The translations under genes and the position numbers were made by a program. Below the pieces are notes generated by a model. It searched no databases, was not told the origin of the DNA, and was given only the letters and a program-made list of their open reading frames with translations. Source: Progne subis subis (taxonomy: Eukaryota; Chordata; Aves; Passeriformes; Hirundinidae). Taken from it: a stretch of 64,000 nucleotides of DNA. The stretch lies in NCBI GenBank assembly GCA_022316685.1, contig JAKJHU010000673.1, positions 124,001 to 188,000 on the forward strand, written 5' to 3'. Below, in pieces: positions 19,018 through 30,452 of this stretch. Numbering within the stretch: the stretch's first letter is position 1; every line of letters starts with the position of its first letter.

Positions 19018-20140
19018 GTCCTGGGTCAAGGGTCCCAAATTCCTTGCCTCACTGCTATCTAGTTGCACACCTGTACTTATAAGGTCCCAGACCCGAAGTG
19101 ACCAGGCTGTATAAGCCTCATGTCCCTGTCGTGCAAGATCTTTTTGCAGATTATGGAGACTTTCATGTCAGGGACTCAGTGATGATCTCAACCTCTGACT
19201 CCCCTGCATTGTGAGGGTCCTCCTTTCTTATCCTTGTTGCCTGGGTACTCTGATTTCACCTTATACTTCTTTGTTTCCACAGGGGCTACTGCGCTGGCTG
19301 TGGCTGCCCCTGTGGTTCAGCTGGAACCTGGACGGTTGTAATGTCTGTGGTTCCGCTGTTGCACCATCAGACTTTCCTTTGTCAGGGCAGGGGGAGGGTT
19401 TCCCACCAGCTGGGGCTAATGAGGCTACTACAGGGGAAATGTACTCTCTCAGCATCTCATGTATCTCGTTCACCAATCTGGGTGGTTTATTCCTGAGGCA
19501 GGCTGTGGGGCAGGGTCCAGGCTGTGGGGCAGGGTCAGGCTGTGAGGTGGCATCAGGCTGTGGGGAAGGGTCAGGCTGTGAGGTGGGGTCAGGCTATGGG
19601 ACGGGGTCAGGCTGTGGGGCAGTGTCCTTATTCTCTGGAGTAGTATCAGGGTGGTTATCCAGGTCAGTCTCTCGCCTTAATCTCTAAATGCTAAACAGAA
19701 CAGGCATACCAGCAACACCAGCCACTGTATGATATCATTAACATTCAGAGATTTGAACCCTTCAAAGACTGGTGGGGTAGGCCCAAAGAGCTGGGAAGGG
19801 TTGGGAAAAATTTTCCCCTGGTGTCATTTCTTCACAGTAGGTACCGTTGTTAAAGTAACCCCAGAAACACACAGCGTATGATAGCCCTGAATCCATGTGC
19901 CTGCCTTCCAGAGGAATTTAAAATCCACGAATTCCTCCCTTGTTAACCCATATAGCAAACTGGATGACAGCCACAGTAGCCTTAGTTACAGGGCCCATGT
20001 TTAGGTAAGGGCCCGCAAATGGGAGAAATACCGCCACCCCATATGCCACCCGAACCAGGGTAAGCCCGACCACATGATATCCAATACACAAGAATGTAGG
20101 CACTTAAGAACTGTTATTCCTTTTCTCTCAATGCCCTCAT
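19018..20140 (-). pseudogene. ERV-K1 internal region: membrane-protein-like ORF and gag start
   Basis: On the minus strand, after the PBS, the frame 19918-20103 encodes hydrophobic segments (HVVGLTLVRVAYGVAVFLPF). A later segment has another (DIIQWLVLLVCLFCLAF) near 19700. A proline-rich tail made by an 18-base minisatellite follows. Then comes LVNEIHEMLREYISPVV and a Gag-like segment on the minus strand (19030-19190) including DLARQGHEAYTAW and ARNLGPL. I recall similar Gag fragments from passerine ERVs, without being able to check. Several stops and frameshifts interrupt it. It is cut off by the ERV-D1 LTR at 19017. Confidence 0.55.
19497..19622. repeat. 18-base minisatellite in ERV-K1
   Basis: About seven imperfect tandem copies of CAGGCTGTGGGGCAGGGT (plus strand). 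On the minus strand they encode a repeated Pro-Gln-Pro-Asp pattern with one stop. The Gly/Cys-rich frame on the plus strand is antisense to it. Confidence 0.8.
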
Positions 20141-20160
20141 GCCCCACTATTTGGGTGCCA
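20141..20160 (-). other. ERV-K1 primer-binding site, tRNA-Lys-like
   Basis: On the minus strand: TGGCACCCAAATAGTGGGGC, five bases after the LTR end. It resembles the tRNA-Lys(1,2) site (TGGCGCCCAACGTGGGGC) with a few differences. Its position fixes the LTR orientation as minus. Confidence 0.6.
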
Positions 20161-20165
20161 AATTC

Positions 20166-21493
20166 TGTCTTGGTTTGAAAAGACAGGTATCTGCTAGGGA
20201 GAGACAGGCCTCTCTAGGAATGGGGAATTCAAATCCTTCCCTCTGTGTTATTATAATTTGGAAGATTTAAAAAAACAAACTTTTCAGTCAGAGTTATGGG
20301 GAAAGGAGTAACAGTCCTTTTGAGACATGACTTTAAAGAGTTAAGATTTTAGCTAAGGGTTAGAAGCAATTTATATTGATCAAGATGTAAGTTAGATTAG
20401 TAATGGTAGGTTAATGATTATTAGATGCCCAAGCTAGAGCTAATTGTTATATTATGAGCTTGTTTATAGAAAAAGTGGAGTAAGTGAACCGTCATAAGAA
20501 CAGATTGAAACCAGTAAGAACAATGGCCAGCACCTGGACTTGGTATCAATCAATCACGAAGCACGGGACCTTGGACAGTGCCAGAGGGTCACAGAGACCT
20601 GATGAGACTCTCCTGACTTCATCCTTTGAGACCACTGATCCAATTCGAGACCACTGACCCAATTCAAGAGAAGAACTGCGCATGCGTGAAGGACTAATAA
20701 CCTCATTTTAATACAGAGCGGGGATGGGAGGTGCTGGGGTTATGCATATGTATTGTATGTAGATCTTGGAGAATAAATAGAGAGCAAAGAGCCTTGTTCG
20801 GGGTGGCCACGCCTTTCGGAGATGACTCCCGTGCCACCCGCCGATGAATAAACATACCACTTTCTAACTTTAATTAGTTAGAGGTCTTTGTCCGTGACTA
20901 TATCGGTTTTCAATGACTCACTTTACTAGTAAATATAACAGGACAGACAAACAACAACAGCAATTATAATAATAGTAAAACAGAACCAAGACCCCCAAAG
21001 GGGCTTTGTCTCACGAGTCCCGGGCAGTCTGATCTCTCGGCACCCCGAGAGCACTAAACCGAAATGGGTGGAAACTCTGGTGCTGATGGCTGGAAACGGC
21101 GGATTGCCCCAGCAGGCAGGGGGGTGTCCTGGCAGGCGAAGTGAGCAGTGCTGGAGAAGCTGCGGCAGCTGGACCTGGGCTGACCCAAAACCAGCAGGGC
21201 AGACGAAAAAACTCCGAATTCCTGGGCGCATCCAACAGATGATAGAATTCTCAGGACCGAACCCCTCCATTAACCGTGGAATCCATGCAGCTACCAGTCA
21301 CTCAACCATCCTCCTCCTGGAAAACTGAGAGCTGAAAAGATCCCCCACCCTCAGTTCCTGGGAGCCTTTTCCTCCCCCTAAACTAAGTGATCAACTCCTT
21401 TGTCCAGGTTAAGCACCCTTTAACTATCAGTATTTAGTCTCCTAGCAACTTATGGGGGGGGAAAAATTCCACAGGAAAACTTAACCCCCAACA
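20166..21493 (-). repeat. ERV-K1 5' LTR, split by solo LTR E
   Basis: On the minus strand it starts TGTTGGGGGTTAAG (21493) and ends CAAACCAAGACA (20166). Without LTR E and one duplication copy it is about 724 bases. The right flank is ERV-F RT, so ERV-K1 inserted into ERV-F. A related end piece is at about 25870-26066. Confidence 0.7.
20321..20920 (+). repeat. Solo LTR E
   Basis: 600 bases with TG...CA ends (TGAGACATGAC to AATGACTCA) and a 4-base duplication CTTT at 20317-20320 and 20921-20924. There are two AATAAA signals, near 20772 and 20846. A 4-base duplication is typical of gammaretrovirus-like (class I) integrases. Confidence 0.85.
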
Positions 21494-21660
21494 GGCCTTT
21501 AGATAGCTGTTCATCCACTAGCTCCTGAAGCACCTTCAATTTTTCTTTACTGAGCGGCACTGCTCTCTACCCAGACTGGTGAATCAGTTTTCCAACTGAG
21601 TTTCTGGGTAGGGTGCTCTTCAGTGGCCGCAGCCTGAAAAACCGGGGAGCATCTGGGATG
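21494..21660 (-). pseudogene. pol: ERV-F RT N-terminal fragment
   Basis: The start of RT is readable in two frames: TDSPVWVES, then PLSKEKLKVLQELVDEQL. These match the RT start of ERV-B2 and ERV-G. It is cut off by the ERV-K1 LTR, so no RT core remains. Confidence 0.65.
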
Positions 21661-21664
21661 CCAA

Positions 21665-22271
21665 TCATGACCCCCACTGGGCCATCAGGTCCATCCCCCA
21701 CAAGGACTCAGAATAATCCAAAACAAATGGACGCAGTGTAGCCAGTTGTCTGTTTGGCCCCTTAATTTGCACAACACTCTTTGACTGTTTTGCCAATTGC
21801 ATTCCCCCTACACCTTGTACTTGGCCTGCCACATTTTGCAGTTCCCAATGTGAGGGCTGCATGCTTTCTGGTACAATTGTTACATTCGCCGCCTGTGTCC
21901 AAAACCCCTTTGAGGTTTATTACTTCCCCACCGTGATGGACCTCACACCCTATTATGAGTTTGTCCCTCCCAATAACTCGTGTGGGGCAAACATCAAGGT
22001 GTTTGTTCCTTTTGATGTCTTTTTCAGGGAACAGGTCAGGTGCTGGAATTGCCTGAGCTATTATCTGCCCCTTAGGCAGAAACACAGGTGGGTGGACACA
22101 GCACAGCCAGAGAACTAGTTGTTTAGGGTTTGATGAGGCAAGACCTGGAAGGATCTCGATCTGTCTCGGTGTGTACTCGGTGTCCCCAAGGATGACATAC
22201 TTACTGCCAACATGTTGCCAGGAGCCTAGCACTTGTAGATCCAATGAACCTAAAATGCCAGTCTGTGTCAC
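21665..22271 (-). pseudogene. pro: ERV-F protease with dUTPase-like front part
   Basis: The frame 21762-22271 has GVLDTGGECN, the aspartic protease active site (Asp-Thr-Gly). Upstream is the linker also seen in ERV-G (RDKLIIGCEV against RDRPILVCKL) and a segment like the dUTPase end (PKGQIIAQAI). A frameshift moves the protease C-terminus to 21665-21862 (SLWGMDLMAQWG). Betaretrovirus-like and non-functional. Confidence 0.75.
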
Positions 22272-22322
22272 TTAGGTGCAAGGACTCTGTCAACTGCAAC
22301 CTAAAAGGCTCCTGGAAGACAT

Positions 22323-25240
22323 TCAGTGGTTAAAATTGGGTCTGCTCACATCATGATCTGAAAGGGTCACATCCGGTGATTTCTGCTGAAAAGCAGAACT
22401 GGTCAAGGCAGGATTAATTATTAAAGACTTGCATTTTTCATTTTTTTCTCCCCCCCCCCCCCCCCCCCCCATTGGACCTGCCCCTTTTATGTCGGCACAC
22501 TGGGCAAGCCAGCGCTCATCCTTTAGTTTTTTGAAAGATTCCCTTTGGGCCCTCGAGACCCCTGCCCCCACTGTCCTGAAAGTCCAGAAATTGTCTCTTA
22601 AAGGGCATTGAGATGCCCAATGTCCAGCTTGATTGCACAGGAGACACATCGTTCTTCTCTGGGCAGTGGTCATGGCACAGGCACAGGAGGCACGGTGTCT
22701 GCAGCAGCAGCCCTTTGTGGTGGCTTGAATGCATCTCTGGAACTGTGGTTTTGGTGAACTGTCATGAAGGGAACCTTCCTGGCACACACCTGGAGCATGT
22801 CATCTAAGGTTGGAGCCGGTTCCATGGGGAGGCTGAGGATGGCTGCCTTGCACTGTTCGTTTGCATTGGCCAGAGCCATCTCCTCCACGACCTGTTCTTG
22901 GGCTCCTTCTTTCTTAACCTGTAACTCGATAGCTCTGGTTAATCCCTCTACAAATTTTTAAAAGGTTCTGATGGCAGTTGCTTTATTTTACTGTATAGGT
23001 TGGAAAGGCCCATCAGGCTGAATTGAAAAGAATGCTTTGGATGCAGCATCTTTAATGCACTCCAAAACAGCTAAAGGAATTTCCTGAGCCTGCTTGAGTG
23101 CTGAGACCCATTCACCATCACCACATAGATGTTCTAATTGAATTGGCAAGTTGTTATTATCAACAGCTGTTTCAGGATTTAGCCACAGCTCAGGCAAGTA
23201 AATCTCTTAACAGCTTTTTCCACGCTGTCTCCCAGAGTCTAAACTTTGTGGAAGACATAAGACACGAAAAAAGCTGTCTCAGGTCAAATGGGACTGTAAG
23301 ATTACCTGCCAGATTTGCTTTTAAAAGGTTGCAAAATTATTCACTTTCGCGTCCAAATTTGATATGAGCTTTGCATAAATCCTGAATCGCTTGTTGGGGG
23401 AAAGTGGTCCCAGTCGCCATGGACAACACCCCCTCTTTTTGACCATTGATATGTGACTGGGATAGCAGAAAAGCTGGGATCAGTTCCTGCTTCCGGGTTC
23501 CCGGCTCCCTCCCCTCCCCCTCCGGAACGTGGGAACTGGGATTGTGGATGGGGAAACCATGGGAAACCAGTAGCAGGGAGGGGCTGGAGGCTTGACTCAC
23601 AAGGGGCAGAGGTTGGAGGGCGGAGGTTTGATGGGGAGAGGGCAGAGTTGGAGGAGAGGGCGGTGCCAGGGGTGGCACCGAAGGGAAGGAGGGATTTGGG
23701 ATGAGGAAGGGGTCGCTCGGGTTATGAAAGGGATTGTGGGAAGAAGGGAGAGTTAGACAAAGAAAGAGGCTGCACATGGTTAATGCTGCATGGCATTCAC
23801 CATCTTGGGGAACAAAGGAGAAAGATGCTGCATGGTCCCCTCCATCTTGTGGGACCCCCCACCAAACTGAAACTAACTTGGGTGGTTTTGGGCACCCAAA
23901 CTGTCTGCAAAGGTAAAACCTAACATGGGATTTACAAACTGGGGAAGAAGGGAGGTTTGGGGGTAGGTTTAGGGGTTTTCTCAAGCAGTATGGCCAGGAT
24001 CACTCGGGCAGGGGGAATTGGGAATTCGGGGAAAGCCAGGAGAACTGCAGCTTCCCTGTGCTGATTCGGGAGCTGCTTTTTTGGAATACCTGAGTCTGGG
24101 GAATGGATTTTGGGGTCAGGAGAGGCAGAAACTGGGGAAACCGGGGCAGATTCACTAGGAACTGGCTGTTTCTTCACTTCATTCTGCTTTGCAATGCAAG
24201 CCAAATTTTCAAACTCCAGAGAGCAAAATTTGCTGTTTCTGGGTCCTTAGGGGTGCCTGATTCAGACAATTTGTTTGCAACAGCCTCCCAAAATTGCGGG
24301 CTGCTGATTTGTTCTAAGGACACGTGGGGAAAGTGAAAAAACAAGCAGCAAATAAATTTTTCAACTATTTATTTGAACAATGGGTTCCCTCCATCATCCA
24401 AAGGCTCCTAAAACTTGGTAAAAGACCTTTTTCTGGGACACAGACAGCCTAGCACCCATTTTTTGGCTCAGATTTTAAGACTCTGCGTCCCCGTTGTCTG
24501 CAACTGGGAAACCAAGAGAGAAAAAAACCCCAAAAAACAAAAAACCCCGCTGAAGAAAAGAAAAAAAAACCCCAAACCTGAGAAGAGAAACCTTTACCTC
24601 CTCCACCCAGAGGCCCCGCAGCCTAAACCGATTTGCTTTTAAAAGCAACCCTGAAGGTCTGCCCTGAAGGCAAGAACCTTCCCCCAAAAGGAAAAAACCT
24701 TTCCTGGAGGTTTTAAGCCTCTAAAAGATTTTTTCCTAAGATTCCCTCATGGGAATACTTACCAAACTCCAGTGTGGTGATGAAAATGTTCCCAGTTGCT
24801 GTCCTATGCCTGAAACTGACTCTGGTGCAAAATGAGCTTCCAGTTTCGGTTCCCAGGGTCCGCTGGCCACACATGTGGTCACTTTCTTCTGGAGCAGCCT
24901 GCCGTTCAGGAGACTTCTTCGCAGCAGTCCAATGGGTTTTTTAAGTCCACAGGAAAACCGCAGCCTCTCTCTGTGGAGTCCAGTGTTTCAGGGACTCCAC
25001 AGCGAACGCCAAGCCTGACAGGTTTGTCTCTGGGTGGATGGGCCATGTTTTTGGACTCACGTGCCTGCATGAATTCCCCTCAGCCACGTGCTCCACGCCT
25101 GGTTCTTTGGGACTCACTCCTGGGAGCCACGCCAGTGGCTTCGGGCACCACGTTGCAGGCGCCACCTGTGACTTTGACACCCTCATGGAGCCCCGGCTCT
25201 GTTTTAGCCTTGGCTAGCTTGAAAGACAAACCGCAGTTGT
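22323..25240 (-). pseudogene. gag: ERV-F gag
   Basis: This is a heavily broken betaretrovirus-like Gag. Segments in order: a lysine/proline-rich matrix part (24204-23932), a long proline-rich stretch (23984-23450), capsid (23197-22988, LPIQLEHLCGDGEWVSA; 22888-22670, EMALANANEQCKAAIL) and nucleocapsid with one clear zinc knuckle, CLLCNQAGHWASQC (in 22787-22323). The segments lie in at least three frames. A run of 21 C bases (G on the coding strand) sits near the gag-pro junction. The upstream part, 24205-25240, has no recognisable domain and would be matrix and leader. Confidence 0.7.
22450..22470. repeat. C21 homopolymer in ERV-F gag
   Basis: An uninterrupted run of C on the plus strand (polyglycine codons on the minus strand), followed on the coding strand by an A-rich stretch. 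The length may be unreliable because of sequencing slippage. Confidence 0.8.
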
Positions 25241-25319
25241 AAGGATTTTTCCTCAGGGTCCCAAAACCCAGGAGTGGCCAGGAACCTTTCCCTTAGCAGG
25301 AGAGAGTGAGTCCCCATCG

Positions 25320-26066
25320 ATGGCAAAGGAAGGTCTGCACTTGATCCGAGGGTGGAACCAGGGCTTTATTCAGTCTTTCTTCTGTGGTCCTGCCCCAAGC
25401 CAAGACAGCATGGCCACATGTGGCTTCAGCTTATATCCAGGGAAGGGGCTAAAGGCAGGGACAAGCAATACCCAATCAGGGATAAGGTGGGAGTGGAACA
25501 GGGTTGGATTACATTCCAGGAATGGAACAATGTGGGAGGAATGGGCAGGGAAAAAGAGCAGGGACAACTTCGGGATGTTACGTTTTCCAGGGGAACAGGG
25601 GAGCATGGAACAAACCATTTTAAAAACCCAATATAAAAATGAAATACAATAAGAAACCAAATAATACACAGCAACACCCGCCATTACGCATGTGAAGAAG
25701 TAACTGAGCTCACACCACATCGGCCCCTGCAGCAGCCGGGGTATCACAGCACCTGCCCTGCCTGGCCCAGAGCCAACAGCACCCCTGCCAGCTGTGACCA
25801 TAACTACAACAAAGAGGAAAGTGCTTGACAGTGGAGAGAAGGTTGTTACAGGGTTTCTGGTTTTGTTTGTTATTGCTGCTGTTGTTGTTTGTTGCCTTGT
25901 TATACATATACATACTAGTAAAGAACTGTTATTCCTTTTCCCATATCTTTGCCTGAAATGCCCCTTAATTTCAAAGTTATAATAATTCAAAGGAACAGGG
26001 TCATATTTTCCATTCCAGGGAAGTTCCCGCCTTCCTTGGCAGATACTTGTCTTTTAAACCAAGACA
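25320..26066 (-). repeat. ERV-F 5' LTR region, boundaries uncertain
   Basis: On the minus strand there is a TATA element (GGATATAAGC, near 25437) and AATAAA (25365-25370), about 65 bases apart, a normal U3-R layout next to ERV-F gag. The outer 200 bases (25870-26066) resemble the end of the ERV-K1 LTR (CCAAGACA at 26066), so they could be a separate K-type fragment in plus orientation. I see no convincing PBS between the LTR and gag. Confidence 0.5.
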
Positions 26067-26206
26067 GGAGATGAGGGGCAAGAGAGTTTATCCAGTACTG
26101 AATTTTGTAGAAAAGAAAACTGGGAGCTTCCAAAAGGGAAACTTTTGAAATATTTTGGGAAATAGTGTAAAGATACTGTCCCTTTTCAGAAAATAATATA
26201 AATATA
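26067..26206. other. Short unassigned AT-rich stretch
   Basis: I see no gene or recognisable repeat between the ERV-F LTR region and the CR1 3' end. Confidence 0.4.
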
Positions 26207-26439
26207 AGTATCACAGAATCACACAATATGTTGAGATGGAAGGGATCCTCAAGGATCATTGAGTCAAACTCTTAGCCCTGCACAGGGCAGCCCTAAGAGT
26301 CACACCATGTGCCTAAGAGCACTTCAGCTCTAGCAGGCTTGGTGCTATGACCACTTCTCTGGGGAACCTGTTCCAGTGCCCAACCACTCTCTGAGTGAAG
26401 AATGTCTTCCTAATATTCAACCTAAACCTCCCCTGACAC

Positions 26440-27077
26440 TCTCGGTTTATTTTCCGAGATTCAGGTGGTTTTAGAGTCTTTTTGCGGTTCTACAAAGCCT
26501 GAGCCAGGACACAAGAAAGAGACGGAGTCTTCAGGTTCTGATTTTTCAAGGTTGCATGCTCTGTTTATTGTTTCTTATCTTACAATTTTCTCAGTGCCCA
26601 ACTAAGGTCTGTGCAGCTGCTCGGGCATCTCCCCACTGGGCTGCGGAGTTATCTTTTATACTAATTGTTACATGTTCTTTATTTATCATTATTTGCCAAT
26701 ACTATCACTTATACTAAAACAGGTCATCCCTACTTTGACCCAATCTCTTTAAACTACTTTGTGCCACCGTCACTGCAGAAAATGGAGTGAGTGAAAGAAG
26801 AAAGAAGAAGCAGGAGACAATGCCCAAAATCCTCCATCTTGCTCCCATTCACTTCCATACTAAAAACCCAAACCCATTGTTTTTTTCATCCTGTGATAAG
26901 CTAAACTACTATCTTTCACATTCTTGTGGCTTGCAATCCATCCCGCAGTGCAGGAAGCCTTTCCCAAGGACTGGGATCAAAGCCAGTGTCCCTCTGGGCT
27001 CTGGGCCAGGGTCCCAGACCCCCAGTCCAGGTCTCTGACCTCCCAGGGCAGCCAAAGGAATGCCTTAGACTCCAACA
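26440..27077 (-). repeat. Solo LTR G2 (ERV-G family)
   Basis: 638 bases, clearly homologous to the ERV-G LTRs (ATTCAGGTGG, TTTATTGTTTCTTATC, GACTCCAACA). The perfect 6-base duplication TGACAC lies at 26434-26439 and 27078-27083. The left end reads TC instead of TG. More diverged than the two ERV-G LTRs are from each other. Confidence 0.9.
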
Positions 27078-27487
27078 TGACACAACTTAGGCCATTCCCA
27101 CAGGTCCTATCACTGGTCACCACAGAGACAAGATCAGTGTCTGCTCCTCCTCTTCCCCTCACGAGAAAGTTGTAGACTTCTAGGAGGTATCCTCTCAGTC
27201 TCCTTTTCTCCATGTTGAACAGATGAAGTGACCGCAGCTGCTCCTCATAAGGTTTCCCCTCAAGGCTTTTCACTGTCTTCATAGCCCTCTTTTGGATACT
27301 TTCAAATACTTAATATCTTTCTTATATTATAGCGCCCAAAACTGTACACATTACTGGCAATAAGGCTGCACCAGTGTAGAGTAGAGCAGGACAATCACCT
27401 CCCTTGACTGGCTGGTGATGCTTTGCCACCAGCCTGATGTTACCCCATTCACTATAACCCTTTGTGCCCAACCCATGAGTCAGTTGC

Positions 27488-28245
27488 TTATCCATTGCAT
27501 GATCTGTTTATCCAGCTATATGATGGATATTTTGTCCAGAAGGATCTGTGAGAGACAGTATTGAAAGCTTTGCTAAAATCCAAAAAGATTACATCCACTG
27601 GCTTCCCTTGATCAACTGTGTGGGTTACCTTGTCATAAAAGGAAACCAGATTTGATAAGCAGGACTTTCCCCTCATGAAGCTGGGCTGGCTGTGACTGAT
27701 GACTATATTGTCCTCCAGGTGTTTTTCAATACCTCCCAGAATAATCTTTTCCATTATTTTACCAGGCACTGAAGTGAGACTGACAGGCCTGTAGTTTCTG
27801 GGATCCTCCTTCTTGCCCTTCTTGAAAATTGAGACAATGTTATCCAACTTCCAGTCATCTGGGACCTCTCCAGATTCCCAAGACCACTCAAAATCATTGA
27901 GAGAGGCTTTGCGATGACATTAGCCAGCTCATTGAGAATTCTCAGATGAATCCCAACTGGCCCCATAGATTTGTAGGGATCCAGCTGGAGCAGTAGATCC
28001 TGCACAAGTTCAGGGTCGACTGGGAGTTGATCATTCTCACAGTCATGGTTCTTCATCTCAGGGCACTGTGACCCTCTTGGTCTGTCATCAGTGTTGAAGA
28101 CAGAGGCAAGAAATACATTAAAGGCCTCTGCCTTGTCCATGTCCCTGTTTGTGAGGTGACCATCCTCGTCCTGTAATGGGTCAATGTTATTTTTATACTG
28201 CCTTTTTCCATTAATATATTTGAACTTTTTTATTTCTCCCCACAT
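27488..28245 (-). pseudogene. CR1 ORF2 reverse transcriptase fragment
   Basis: This is the RT of a non-LTR retrotransposon. The frame 27754-28245 carries the pre-RT region (LQDEDGHLTNRDMDKAEAFN) and the frame 27488-27847 the RT fingers (IFKKGKKEDPRNYRPVSLTS) and first catalytic Asp (VIFLDFSKAFNTVSH). A frameshift lies between them. The YADD-containing half is deleted: the sequence jumps from here to the 3' untranslated end. A further upstream piece, 28333-28641 (PYENVFAGAGVHQCC, HLLKAQEQAIP), joins the endonuclease and RT regions. Confidence 0.85.
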
Positions 28246-28746
28246 GTCTGCCCAGTTTCAACTCTAATTGAGCTTTGGCCACATGAATTTTTTCCCTACA
28301 GTGGCAAGCAGCATCTCTATGTTCTTCCCATGTCACCTGACCTTGCTTCCACTGAGCCTATAGTTTCCTTTTTGTCTTATTTCCAAAACAAGATCCCTGC
28401 TCAGCCAAGCTGGCCTTCTGCTTGATTTCTGATATTTGGGAATTGCCTGCTCCTGTGCCTTTAAGAGGTGATGTTTAAAAAGTAGACAGCACTGATGGAC
28501 CCCAGCACCTGCAAAAACATTTTCATAGGGGACCTTACTCATTAATTTCCCTGAGCAGCCTGAAGTCTGCTCTCCCACATCCAGGGCTGAAGTTTTGCTG
28601 GCATGTTTCCTCCTGTTAACTGAGATTTTAAACTTGATCACTTCCTAGGAAGTGTGATACATTAACTTCCTCTTTACCCAGAGCAGGATCAGAGTTAAGG
28701 ACAAGAAAAATAATTACTTCCTAGTGATTATAGGACTTGTCCTTGA

Positions 28747-30288
28747 TGCAATAGTTTTAATTCAATAACCGGGCGGAAACACCAATTAATGTAGTGGTTT
28801 CTCATTCACAAAATTCTGGTTGCCAAATTTAGTGCAGTGATTTAGTGTTTATTCTATTTTTGTGGGAGAAGATCGGGAGAAAAGCAAACAAGCTTAAGCT
28901 TAAAAATAAACAATAGTTTTATTAACACACACTAAAAGAATGGAAAAGTTGGGAAAAAACTAAACCAAAACAGAATGAAACTCCAAAAACACTCTTCCTT
29001 CCCCCTACAAAACTGTTAACCTTCCTACAAAACCACATAGAGAGACAAAACCTGTGATTTTCAGTCAGTTTTCACCATATGAAAATAGTCTTTCAGCAAT
29101 TCTTTAGGAGAGGAGGGTCTCTTAGAGTCATGGATCCCTGACAACCTAGAACAGTTCTTTCCTGCTTTCCTGACCCCTCCCATTAGCAGTTTCCCAAGCT
29201 GCTAATGGGTCATGGGTCTTGGACTCTTGCATACTGGGGTGTCACTTTTTAAAGATGAATAACTCCAAAGGCAAAGGATTCTTCATCCCAAGGAACAGAG
29301 ATATCTTCTCACTTCTTCACTGGCGCAGAGGGCTTCTCATTTCTATCTCTGTTCAGGCATCTTATGGGATTAATATCACTTAGTCCATCACAAACACCTT
29401 TGCTCAAATCCACACACAAATCTAAGCAATCATCTCCCCAAAATGCATATCTTTCCCATGATTTAAAGGGATAATCTACATATAAAGTTCATTTCCATGG
29501 CTGAATAAGATGTCCAGCCTAAAATGGAATGGCAACTCCTCAATCCCTTGTCCCAATAGTCCATTCACTCTTGCTCCACTGACTTCATGCTGTGTCTTCT
29601 CTATGTTCACTCTGTCCCTTTCTTCTCTCTCTCAGGGAAGGGTTAAGCATTGGAAACTTCATGTTGCCAGGGAAAGTGTTAAATCTGCCCAGACCTGCAG
29701 TGGCCACATTAACTCTGCTGGCAACAGTCTCTCTCTCTCCCCCAATGAGCCCGGTTTCCTCCCTCCACTCTTTTTGTTCTCCATCTAGAATCACTGGAGC
29801 AGGGGGGAAGCTCTACCCACCCTTTGGTGACAATCGGGGTGGCCTCGCCCCTACCGGGCCCATAGCTGTTATCAGGGACCCGGCAGAGATCCCTCCCTGC
29901 TCTGGGGCTCTGGGAAGTTTGAAAAAAGGAGTTGATGTTAAGCTGCAACCTCTCCTCCCCCGCTGGGAGCCGATGGAACCTGGCCAGGCCTCGGGGCTGG
30001 CTTCCCCCCCGAAAGGAGGGGGGGGGGGCGGGAAGCAGCAGGCCCCAACTCAATGTTACCTGTTCAACTGACCAGGAGGAAAAAGGGCTGACCTGCAGGC
30101 AGTCAGGGTTTATATGGGTACTTCCCAAAGTTGCATTTGACATTCTCAGTGGTCAAAACAGATGCCAATATCTCAAACTAGCCTTCTGATAGGTCCCTGT
30201 CCTTTCTAAAGCAATTCCAAGGTCCTGACAGGGAAAAACACTCTACATTCCTCCATAACTTAAAACTAAACTGTGCCAATGCATGACA
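28747..30288 (-). repeat. Solo LTR I1
   Basis: Homologous along its length to LTR I2. TG...CA ends; the flanks CTTGA and CACAC do not match, so a duplication is lost or an end is misplaced. A TTTATT near 28918 (AATAAA on the minus strand) suggests minus orientation. Frames at 29510-30143 within it have no domain and are also broken in I2. Confidence 0.75.
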
Positions 30289-30452
30289 CACACATTTATA
30301 AACTTTTGAGACTTTTAAAAATATGTAAAAACTAAGTAAAAAATATTGTGTAAGAAAATTTCACACAAACATGCATTCCAGGAGAGGAAGTACCTTCAAA
30401 ATAAGTCAAGGCTAGACCTTAACATCCTCCACAGTTTATAGGCAGATGTATG
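30289..30452. other. Short AT-rich stretch without a gene
   Basis: Probably more of the CR1, but I cannot show it. Confidence 0.3.

Noticed and set aside
19211..19687. Gly/Cys-rich plus-strand frame resembling a secreted repeat protein
   Set aside because: Created by the antisense of the 18-base minisatellite in ERV-K1.
23453..23704. Gly/Arg-rich plus-strand frame
   Set aside because: Antisense of the proline-rich ERV-F gag segment.
25369..25990. 206-codon minus-strand frame with hydrophobic segments
   Set aside because: Lies across the LTR with TATA and poly(A) signals next to ERV-F; no protein family and no start context.
20166..26066. ERV-K1 LTR and the 25.3-26.07 kb LTR as a matched pair around ERV-F
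   Set aside because: They lie in opposite orientation or share only about 200 bases, the K1 PBS points away from ERV-F, and K1 interrupts ERV-F RT.
29592..30143. Overlapping frames on both strands, up to 159 codons
   Set aside because: They lie inside LTR I1 and are not open in the homologous part of I2.
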